64,000 bases of DNA from Actinomycetota bacterium (lineage in GTDB: Bacteria; Actinomycetota; Actinomycetes; S36-B12; UBA10799), in assembly GCA_020636995.1 (NCBI GenBank), contig JACJWU010000005.1, forward strand, positions 186,001 through 250,000, in the 5' to 3' direction. Every line of letters starts with the position of its first letter. Positions within the stretch are counted from its first letter, which is position 1. Positions 41,247-48,349 of this stretch are shown in pieces. The notes beneath the pieces are model-generated. The model worked only from the letters and a program-made list of their open reading frames with translations, was not told the origin of the DNA and did no database searches. The position numbers and the translations under genes were made by a program.

Positions 41247-41879
41247 TTATTCGGGCGGTCCCACGATGTCCGCCAGCGTGACGATCAACGGCCGCATCTT
41301 CTCGAAGGCCCCGTGCACGCTGGTCCGCACGCGCTTCGTGCCCATCCAGGCCACCGGCTCCCACATCTTCGTCACGTGCATCGTCCGGTGACGCAGCAGG
41401 TCAACATCCGGGTTGTCCTCGTCGACACCCCGAGGCCGGGTCTTCAGGGTTGTACCGCCCACCTCGAACCCGGCTCTGGGCAGCGGCTTCAAAGCCGCTC
41501 GTAACGCATCCGCCCCGGCCTCCAACAGGTGCTCGCGGTACCGCTTCACCTGCGCCGGTGTGGACTGGTACCAGCCTCCAGCCACCATCAGCCCCTTGGC
41601 TGAGATCTGCATGTACCACCCGAGACCATTCTCGGCCTCGAACACGCATCCCTGATGGTCCTTGTACGGCGTCTTGTCCTTGCTGAACCGCACGTCGCGG
41701 TACGGCCGGTACAAGTGGGCAGGACCGAAGTCGGGTTCGAGCGCGTCCGCCAGTTCCTGCAGCGGTTGCCGGACGAACTGCTCGTACTCGGTCTTGTGCG
41801 CACTCCAGAAGTCACGGGTGTTCTCTGCGCCGAGGTGGTCGTAGAACTCGAACGCCTCCGCGGGGATGCCGGTGCTCAT
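41247..41879 (-). CDS. DUF2461 family protein
   Basis: 210 residues. Family marks (TIGR02453, PF09365) are FWSAHKTEYEQFVRQPLQELADAL, YRPYRDVRFSKDKTPYKDHQGC and GWYMQISAKGLMVAGGWYQ. No catalytic residues are known. A CAGTGT box lies 7 nt upstream of the ATG. First of three small leftward genes (DUF2461, DUF5522, membrane protein). Confidence 0.9.
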   Translation of the reverse strand: MSTGIPAEAFEFYDHLGAENTRDFWSAHKTEYEQFVRQPLQELADALEPDFGPAHLYRPYRDVRFSKDKTPYKDHQGCVFEAENGLGWYMQISAKGLMVAGGWYQSTPAQVKRYREHLLEAGADALRAALKPLPRAGFEVGGTTLKTRPRGVDEDNPDVDLLRHRTMHVTKMWEPVAWMGTKRVRTSVHGAFEKMRPLIVTLADIVGPPE

Positions 41880-41954
41880 GACGATCACACTGCCAGCGTT
41901 GCCGTGTGACTGCCAGACCGTCTGCAAATCTGTGGATGATCGCCGCCGAGAGCC

Positions 41955-41960
41955 TAGTGT
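41955..41960 (+). promoter_or_regulatory. Leaderless-type -10 box of the acyltransferase gene
   Basis: TAGTGT, 6 nt before the ATG at 41967. Confidence 0.5.
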
Positions 41961-41966
41961 CGGGCC

Positions 41967-43238
41967 ATGGCCGACACCGGGATCCGGGCGCGCGTGGTGG
42001 CCGCGTCCGTGGGTCGCGACCGGGTCCTCGACGCGATCAAGGCCGTCGCCCTGCTGGTTGTCATCGTGGGCCACAGCCTGGCCTGGCACACCCCGGGCGA
42101 CGGTACCGCCGTGAACGTCTTGGAGAGGGCACCTTGGCTGATCCCGCTGACCTGGGTGTTCCAGGTCCTGCCGCTGTTCTTCGCCGCCGGCGCGGTGTCC
42201 AACGCTGCCTCCCTGGCACGGCACGGCCGCCGGGACTACCTGAGTGCCCGCGGGCGACGCCTGCTCGCTCCGGTGGTCGTCTACGCCACGTTCTGGACCG
42301 CGCTGCTCGCGCCCTTCGGAGCCTCGGAGACCGTGGTCGGGGCCGGTCGCTTCCTCGCCCAACTGCTGTGGTTCGCGGGTGTGTACCTGTTGGTGGCGGC
42401 GGCCGCAGTGTTCACCTCACGGTGGACGGCGCGGCCGGTCCTCACCTTGACCGTGTGGCTGGCGCTCATCGTGGCCGTCGACACCATCCGGACCACATCC
42501 TTCAGCGGGTGGGGCTGGATCAACATGCTGCTGGTCTGGGGGTGGCTGCATCAGGTCGGATACCACCTCCCGGTCCTGCGCACCCGGCGCTGGGCACTTC
42601 CCGGTGGCATCGCCCTGATCGCGGCCGCCGTCGCGCTGGCCTTCGCCGGTCCGTACTCACACTCACTGATCTCGGTGTCCGGGATCCCCGGGCTGTCCAA
42701 CCTCGCACCGCCCAGCACGGTCCTGGCCGTCTACGGGGCGGGGCAGATCCTGATCGTGGCGGGACTGTGGCCCCACCTGCAGCGGGCCCTGGCCAATGAC
42801 CGTCGCTGGGTGCCCATCGCACTCCTGGGCGCCCGTGGCATGGGGATGTACCTGTGGCACATACCGTTGGTCGGACTCGCCGCTGGGCTCGCGCTCGCAC
42901 TGGGCTTCGCGGCACCCCCGCTGACTCCGGTCTGGTGGCTGGTCCACATCGCTGTGGTGCTCCTGGTCGTGCCGGGCGCCTGGCTGCTCGCCGGCCTGGC
43001 CGCGAATCCGGAGAAGGCGGTCGGACGACTGCGACTGGCGGTGTCCAGCCCGGGACCGGCGTGCACCCTCGGCGGACTGGTGGTCCTCAACATCGCGGCC
43101 ACAGGGTTCGCGACCTGGTGGGGCCTGGGCGCGGTCGGCCTGCCGTCATCAGCATGGCTGAACCTCACACTGCTCTGGCTGGCACTGCTGGTAGTCAACC
43201 AGCGAAGATCACACTCAGCGCCAACAGACACGAACTGA
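41967..43238 (+). CDS. Acyltransferase family 3 membrane protein
   Basis: 423 residues with about ten membrane helices. The N-terminal RDRVLDAIKAVALLVVIVGHS carries the conserved R/H arrangement of Acyl_transf_3 (PF01757), and MGMYLWHIPLVG is the matching later motif. Members O-acetylate or acylate sugars, lipids or peptides at the membrane; the acceptor here is unknown. It overlaps the convergent DUF202 gene by 44 nt. Confidence 0.85.
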   Translation: MADTGIRARVVAASVGRDRVLDAIKAVALLVVIVGHSLAWHTPGDGTAVNVLERAPWLIPLTWVFQVLPLFFAAGAVSNAASLARHGRRDYLSARGRRLLAPVVVYATFWTALLAPFGASETVVGAGRFLAQLLWFAGVYLLVAAAAVFTSRWTARPVLTLTVWLALIVAVDTIRTTSFSGWGWINMLLVWGWLHQVGYHLPVLRTRRWALPGGIALIAAAVALAFAGPYSHSLISVSGIPGLSNLAPPSTVLAVYGAGQILIVAGLWPHLQRALANDRRWVPIALLGARGMGMYLWHIPLVGLAAGLALALGFAAPPLTPVWWLVHIAVVLLVVPGAWLLAGLAANPEKAVGRLRLAVSSPGPACTLGGLVVLNIAATGFATWWGLGAVGLPSSAWLNLTLLWLALLVVNQRRSHSAPTDTN

Positions 43239-43467
43239 CCGTGAGCACGGCCGGCTCCCAGGCCGGCAGGGGGGTACCCGCGACACGCAGTACCGTGAGT
43301 CGTCGCATCGCCGCCACGCATCCGGCGACGGTCACCAGGCCGGTGAGCACCGCCAGTTCCACAAGCCCCGCGGTTGCCAGATGGACCGCCCCGATGCCCC
43401 CCACCACCAGCAGCGCCAGAATCGTCCGGCGCCAGGCCAGCCTGGTCCGCTCCGTCTGGGAGTTCAC
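43195..43467 (-). CDS. DUF202 family small membrane protein
   Basis: 90 residues, three membrane helices, beginning TERTRLAWRRTILAL, a DUF202 (PF02656) start. GTG start overlaps the preceding DUF202 gene by 4 nt. Its C-terminus is encoded opposite the end of the acyltransferase gene. Function unknown. Confidence 0.85.
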   Translation of the reverse strand: MNSQTERTRLAWRRTILALLVVGGIGAVHLATAGLVELAVLTGLVTVAGCVAAMRRLTVLRVAGTPLPAWEPAVLTVSSCLLALSVIFAG

Positions 43468-43790
43468 ACGAACACCGCGATCGTGACGACAAGAGCCAGG
43501 AACACCATCCCGACTGTGAGGATCAAGGGCCCCCGTTGGGTCGGCAGGACCCGACCCTCCCGCATCGCCTGCTGGACGTCCTGCCAGTGCCGGAACGAGG
43601 TCACCGTCAACACGCCACCAAGTACGGTGAAGCCCACTGCGGCCGCCGACAGGACGCGGGAGCCGCCGACGTCGGACACGAAGATCCGGATGGCGATGCC
43701 TCCGGCGATCAACGCCAGCGCCGTGCGGACCCACGCCAGATACGTGCGTTCGTTCGCCAGGGAGTACCGGTAGTCCGGCTCGTCGTCCAT
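43464..43790 (-). CDS. YidH-type DUF202 membrane protein
   Basis: 108 residues with three membrane helices and the signature SLANERTYLAWVRTALALIAGGIA. ATG is within the alpha-glucosidase stop (TGATG, one-base overlap), so it is co-translated with that gene. YidH and the shorter DUF202 protein commonly occur as a pair; their role is unknown. Confidence 0.88.
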   Translation of the reverse strand: MDDEPDYRYSLANERTYLAWVRTALALIAGGIAIRIFVSDVGGSRVLSAAAVGFTVLGGVLTVTSFRHWQDVQQAMREGRVLPTQRGPLILTVGMVFLALVVTIAVFV

Positions 43791-45448
43791 CAGTCGATCC
43801 GCTGCCGATAGACGCGCGCCTCCCATGGGCGCAGGCTTTGACCGGTCGGTTCGCGGTAGTTCGCGATGACGATCTCCCCGTCGAGTTCGATCGGACATTG
43901 CGCGACGTCACCGGAGAAGTTCGCCACCACCAACAGTCGCTCGGCGCCGAGGGTGCGCGTGAACGCGTGGACCACCGGGTCGGTGGGCAGCAGCAACTCG
44001 AACTCACCCTCGCACACCACCGGATCCTCGTGTCGCAACGCGATCAGTCGGCGGTAGTAATGGAAGACCGAATCGGGGTCCGCGACCTGAGCGGCAGCAT
44101 TGATCGTCACGTGGTTGGGGTTCACGGGAAGCCACGCGGCCCCGCTGCTGAAGCCGGCGCCGGGAGAGTCGTCCCACTGCACAGGCGTGCGGGCGTTGTC
44201 CCGGCTGACGATCCGCAATCCCGGCAGCACCTTCTCCGGCGGGATCCGCTGCCGGTCCACCGCCTCGTAGTAGTGGTTCAGGGATTCGACGTCGCGGTAG
44301 TCCTCGATACCCGAGAAGGGGTAGTTGGTCATCCCGAGCTCTTCGCCCTGGTAGATGTACGGGGTCCCCTTGTGCATATGCAGCACGGTTGCGAGCAGAG
44401 TGGCCGATTCGTACCAGTGCACCTCGTCGTCTCCGTACCGGGAGACGATCCGGGGCTGGTCGTGGTTGTTCCAGTACAGGCTGTTCCACCCGACGTCGGA
44501 GAGCCCGTTCTGCCACTTGGCGAGGTTGGCCTTCAGGTCCACCAGGTCCATGGGTTGGTGGTCCCACTTGGTGGTCCCATGGTCGAGTTCCATGTGCTCG
44601 AACTGGAAGACCATGTCGAGCTCCCGGTTGGCCGGATCCGTGAGCACCCTGGCCAGTTCCACCGAAACCCCCGGGGTCTCCCCCACGGTCAGCAGTTCCG
44701 CCTCCCGGTCAGCGAAGACCGCGCGGTCCATCTCCTGCAGGAACTCGTGAAGCCGTGGCCCGTTGAGGTAGTACGGCCCACCATCACCGAACAACCCGCC
44801 GGCAGGGATCCGCCCGTCGGGCAGTCCCGGTGTCTTGGACAGCAGATTGATGACGTCCATCCGGAAGCCGTCGACCCCTCGGTCCAACCACCAGTTCATC
44901 ATCGCGTAGACCGCTTGCCGGACCTCGGAATTCTCCCAGTTGAGATCCGGCTGTTTGCGGCTGAACAGGTGAAGGTAGTACTGACCGGTCGACTCGTCGA
45001 GTTGCCAGGCACTGCCGGAGAAGATCGACCCCCAGTTGTTGGGCGGGCCGTCCGCAGTGCCGTCGCGCCACCAGTACCAGTCCCGCTTCGGGTTGTCCCG
45101 GCTGGACCGGGACTCGATGAACCAGGGGTGTTCGTCGGAGGTGTGGTTCACCACGAGGTCCATGATCAGTTTCATGCCGCGGGCATGGACGCCGGCCAGC
45201 AGGCGATCGAAGTCCTCGAGGGTTCCGAACATCGCATCGATGTCCTGGTAGTCGCTGATGTCGTATCCGTTGTCGTCCTGCGGGGATCGGTAGATCGGCG
45301 ACAACCACAGCACGTCGACGCCGAGTTCGGCCAGGTAGTCGAGCTTGGACTCGATGCCGCCAAGATCGCCGTAGCCGTCGCCGTTGGAGTCGGCGAAGGA
45401 CCGCGGATAGATCTGATACACCACCGCGTCCTTCCACCACAGATCCAT
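43790..45448 (-). CDS. GH13 alpha-glucosidase (oligo-1,6-glucosidase-like)
   Basis: 552 residues, (beta/alpha)8 GH13 enzyme. Nucleophile D198 (GFRMDVIN), acid/base E257 (TVGETPG) and transition-state Asp D330 (WNNHDQPR); substrate-binding DLVVNHTSDEH near 97-107. The residue after the nucleophile is valine, a known marker of preference for alpha-1,6 links, as in oligo-1,6-glucosidase. The sugar released is glucose. No signal peptide, so it works on imported oligosaccharides. Start chosen at the ATG giving MDLWWKDAVVYQIYP. Confidence 0.93.
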   Translation of the reverse strand: MDLWWKDAVVYQIYPRSFADSNGDGYGDLGGIESKLDYLAELGVDVLWLSPIYRSPQDDNGYDISDYQDIDAMFGTLEDFDRLLAGVHARGMKLIMDLVVNHTSDEHPWFIESRSSRDNPKRDWYWWRDGTADGPPNNWGSIFSGSAWQLDESTGQYYLHLFSRKQPDLNWENSEVRQAVYAMMNWWLDRGVDGFRMDVINLLSKTPGLPDGRIPAGGLFGDGGPYYLNGPRLHEFLQEMDRAVFADREAELLTVGETPGVSVELARVLTDPANRELDMVFQFEHMELDHGTTKWDHQPMDLVDLKANLAKWQNGLSDVGWNSLYWNNHDQPRIVSRYGDDEVHWYESATLLATVLHMHKGTPYIYQGEELGMTNYPFSGIEDYRDVESLNHYYEAVDRQRIPPEKVLPGLRIVSRDNARTPVQWDDSPGAGFSSGAAWLPVNPNHVTINAAAQVADPDSVFHYYRRLIALRHEDPVVCEGEFELLLPTDPVVHAFTRTLGAERLLVVANFSGDVAQCPIELDGEIVIANYREPTGQSLRPWEARVYRQRID

Positions 45449-45455
45449 GTGCCTC

Positions 45456-45461
45456 ACGCTA
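45456..45461 (-). promoter_or_regulatory. Leaderless-type -10 box of the GH13-DUF202 operon
   Basis: TAGCGT on the minus strand, 7 nt from the ATG at 45448. It faces another TAGCGT at 45489-45494 on the plus strand for the DUF1905 gene. Confidence 0.5.
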
Positions 45462-45488
45462 GGGCATCGCCACCCCGCAGGTCTGGCA

Positions 45489-45494
45489 TAGCGT
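45489..45494 (+). promoter_or_regulatory. Leaderless-type -10 box of the DUF1905 gene
   Basis: TAGCGT, 7 nt before the GTG at 45502. Confidence 0.5.
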
Positions 45495-45501
45495 TGCAGG
45501 C

Positions 45502-45948
45502 GTGGATGTCGAATTCCGTGCTGAGGTGATGCAGGAGCAGGGGACCGCACCCTTCGTGGACGTGCCGGTCGACGTACTCGCCCGCATCTCGCACAAGCGG
45601 CGGGTGCCCGTGGTCGTGACTGTCAACGGGCACACGTTCCGAACAACGATCGCGCCGATGGGCGGAATGCTGTGCCTGGGTTTCAACAAGGGCAACGCCG
45701 CAGGTGCTGGCATAGCGGCAGGTGATCGGATCGACATCGTGATGGCCCTCGACACGCAACCGCGCACCATCGACGTGCCGGCAGAACTCGCCGCGGCTCT
45801 GGACGCGGACCCTCGCGCCAAGGCGGCCTTCGACGCGTTGTCCTACAGCCACCGGCGGGAATGGGCCGATCACGTGCGGGAGGCGAAGAAGCCCGAGACC
45901 CGGGAGCGGCGCGCGGGCAAAGCGGTGGTGGCGTTGCGGGAAGGGTGA
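45502..45948 (+). CDS. DUF1905/YdeI (OmdA)-type protein
   Basis: 148 residues. N-terminal DUF1905 beta-barrel domain (PF08922; MEFRAEV-type start, PVVVTVNGHTFRTTIAPMGG and GDRIDIVMALD). A C-terminal YdeI/OmdA helical tail follows: AFDALSYSHRREWADHVREA with KKPETRERRAGKAV. Function unknown; OmdA-type tails occur in proteins tied to bacteriocin or peptide resistance. A family A element begins 14 nt after its stop. Confidence 0.85.
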   Translation: MDVEFRAEVMQEQGTAPFVDVPVDVLARISHKRRVPVVVTVNGHTFRTTIAPMGGMLCLGFNKGNAAGAGIAAGDRIDIVMALDTQPRTIDVPAELAAALDADPRAKAAFDALSYSHRREWADHVREAKKPETRERRAGKAVVALREG

Positions 45949-45962
45949 AGGGCCCTGGTGCG

Positions 45963-46079
45963 TTCCGGTTAGAGATCGGCATGTTGGTTAGAGATACGGC
46001 ACTCCGGTTAGCCCTGTACGGCCGTGGGACTCTAACCAACCAGCCGCCGACTAACCAAAATGCCGATCTCTAACCGGAA
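45963..46079 (+). repeat. Family A palindromic element, locus A3
   Basis: The cleanest copy, 117 nt. Terminal arms TTCCGGTTAGAGATCGGCAT and ATGCCGATCTCTAACCGGAA are perfect 20-nt inverted repeats. Three GGTTAG units on the left and three CTAACC units on the right flank a core with palindromic TACGGCCGT. No T tract. It lies between converging genes. A 59-nt tail (46080-46138, with ATCCTGACCGACAACGGACC) continues into the stop of the next gene. Confidence 0.9.
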
Positions 46080-46138
46080 TGCCCAGAAATATCCTGACCG
46101 ACAACGGACCGGCTCAATGCCGTCGCAGAAACCACCCG

Positions 46139-48244
46139 TCAGCCGACACCGTTGAGTTCGTTCACCACCTGCAGCAACTCACCCTGGTCGTACCAGTTGA
46201 CGGCCACGAAGTTGGGGATCCGCCCCCGCTCCTGCTCACACTCGCGCACACGTTCACCGAGCACCTCACCCGCGTTCGCCTTCTGAGCGTTCGACACCAG
46301 CGCGGTGAAACTGCTCAACCAGTGGTTGACCATGAACAGGTCGGAGTCGGCCGAACCCCGGTTCAGCGTGCAGTCGAAGTCGTCGACGCTCGCGTAGGTG
46401 TAGCCCGTGTCCTGCACGAGATCGAATCCCTGATGCAGGTAGGGGTACTGCGAACCCCCACCCTCGTTCTCCATGAGCACCAGCAGCCGCTTGCCGCTGT
46501 CGATCATCTCCCGCAGGGTGGGCCAGGGTGTACCGGGTTCGTGGACGTACGCCATGTCCGCCAGTCCGGCCTGCTCGAAGACCGCCGCCGTGTCCGCCGG
46601 GGTCGTGGCGTCCTGGATGAAGACCGTCACCACTTCCCGCGGGTGCTGATCCATCCATGACTTCACCCCTGCGAGCTGCGGCTCGAGCGCGGTCCCGCCG
46701 AGTTCGCACAGCGTGTGGCACATGTAGACCTGCTCCGGGCCCAGCGTCTTCTCGCCGCGCAGACGGTTGATCGACCGCTTCATCGCCGGCGTCAAGTCCG
46801 CGGTACGGCCATCGGTGAAGTCCGACTGGGCCCGGGCGAGTGACCGCTCGGCAGTGACGACCCCTGACTCGGTGGCCTGTCCGTACCAGGTGTCGATGAG
46901 GAACACCCGGATCCCGTCGTCCAACGAGTTGACCATCGTTGTGGGTTGCTCGGCCAGATACCACCCCTCCTGATCGGCGGCCGACATGGAGTTGTGGCTG
47001 GCGGGGAACGCCACCTCGTCGAAACGCCGATCACACAGCTGCGCGAATCCGTTGCACGCATCCGGGTCGTCGGCCACCGCCGCCACAGGCACGTCCTGCG
47101 GCAACGCGGTGGGCACCAGCACGACTGCCAGCAGTCCCACCGCGATCACCGCGGCGCCGACCGGCAGGACCCAGGCCCACCGCCACCCGCCCTCGGATTC
47201 CGCCGCTGCCTGATGGTCCCGCGCGCGCTCGACGACCAGGTCGAGTTCGGACACCCCGATGAGGAAGACAGCGACCCCCACCAGAACGGCCACGACGGCC
47301 ACAGCAACGCTGGGGAAGACGACGAAGGCCACGCCTATCGCGATGAGTGCCAGCCCCCGTGCCAGCGCCCAGCCCTGACTGACCGGCCGACGCACGATCT
47401 GCCGACCGATGTCGGTGAGCCGCTCATGGACCTTGACCTGGGGCAGCATCGCACTGGCCGCGATCACGATCAGGCCACCCACGACGCCCGTCACGATCAC
47501 GCGCACGGCCAACGCACGGCCGAAGACGTCGACGGCTGATTCCACGACAGCGGTGGGCAGCGGTCCCAACCCGACAAGACGGCTCGCGACCCAGCCGATG
47601 GCCAACAGGGCTCCGAGTGTGGCCGCAACGGCGATCAGGGCCCACCCCACGCGCAGAACCGCCATCCGCCGGTCCGGAGCGATCATGACCGCAACGACCC
47701 ACACAGCGATCGCGAGCACGGGCAACAACAAGGCCATCGCCGTCACGGCCTGGAACCACGCGATGACTCCGGCAGCCGGACCCTCCTGGCCACCGATCTG
47801 AGCCAGGGTGACATCGAGGTCCGCAGGCACATTCTGGGCGACGTCCGGAGCGATGGCGTCCAGCAGCGAGATCGCCGAGGATCCCAGGTCCGCGATCGTG
47901 AGGACCGCCGAGTCCGAACCGGCCTCAGTGAGCGCACTGTGGAAGGACGCCACGGCACTGGTGAAGATGCCGTTGAAGGCCGAGCTCGCCACCAGCGTGG
48001 CTGCGCCGCCCTCGATGGCCGGTTGGATCGCCACCAGATCGGGATCGGCATCGACCACGGCCGCCGCGAGTTCGGCACCGATTGCCGCAGCGAGTGCCGG
48101 ATCCTGCCGCATCGAATTGACGTGCTGGGCGAACCGCTGACCGTTGACGATGTTGGCGTTGAGGAAACCGGCGATGCTCGCCACGAAGAACAGGCACGCG
48201 CCTATCACGAGGGCCACCGAGGACCACCGTCGACTTCTGCGCAT
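46139..48244 (-). CDS. Membrane protein with a C-terminal PI-PLC-like catalytic domain
   Basis: 701 residues. N-terminal membrane helix at 10-30 and an outer domain (31-160) are followed by about five helices between 165 and 335 and another at 358-380. The C-terminal extracellular part resembles PLC-like phosphodiesterases: FPASHNSM places the first catalytic-type histidine at H417, followed by IRVFLIDTWYGQ, YMCHTLCELGG, REVVTVFIQDAT and NFVAVNWYDQG. The substrate is unknown; a surface lipid or glycolipid is plausible. ATG has GGGAGG 4 nt upstream. Confidence 0.8.
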   Translation of the reverse strand: MRRSRRWSSVALVIGACLFFVASIAGFLNANIVNGQRFAQHVNSMRQDPALAAAIGAELAAAVVDADPDLVAIQPAIEGGAATLVASSAFNGIFTSAVASFHSALTEAGSDSAVLTIADLGSSAISLLDAIAPDVAQNVPADLDVTLAQIGGQEGPAAGVIAWFQAVTAMALLLPVLAIAVWVVAVMIAPDRRMAVLRVGWALIAVAATLGALLAIGWVASRLVGLGPLPTAVVESAVDVFGRALAVRVIVTGVVGGLIVIAASAMLPQVKVHERLTDIGRQIVRRPVSQGWALARGLALIAIGVAFVVFPSVAVAVVAVLVGVAVFLIGVSELDLVVERARDHQAAAESEGGWRWAWVLPVGAAVIAVGLLAVVLVPTALPQDVPVAAVADDPDACNGFAQLCDRRFDEVAFPASHNSMSAADQEGWYLAEQPTTMVNSLDDGIRVFLIDTWYGQATESGVVTAERSLARAQSDFTDGRTADLTPAMKRSINRLRGEKTLGPEQVYMCHTLCELGGTALEPQLAGVKSWMDQHPREVVTVFIQDATTPADTAAVFEQAGLADMAYVHEPGTPWPTLREMIDSGKRLLVLMENEGGGSQYPYLHQGFDLVQDTGYTYASVDDFDCTLNRGSADSDLFMVNHWLSSFTALVSNAQKANAGEVLGERVRECEQERGRIPNFVAVNWYDQGELLQVVNELNGVG

Positions 48245-48349
48245 ACCGCCTCCCTGCCGACAAGAGTATGTTCCACTCGCTCCCGTCACGCAGCGTGCGC
48301 GAATGACTTCAACGCGCAACTACCCACCGCGTCGCGAAAGTATTGGCCC

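Noticed and set aside
45963..46079. Telomere-like or tRNA-like reading of the GGTTAG repeats
   Set aside because: Units alternate in orientation and form a palindrome rather than a unidirectional array, and no cloverleaf with tRNA landmarks can be drawn.
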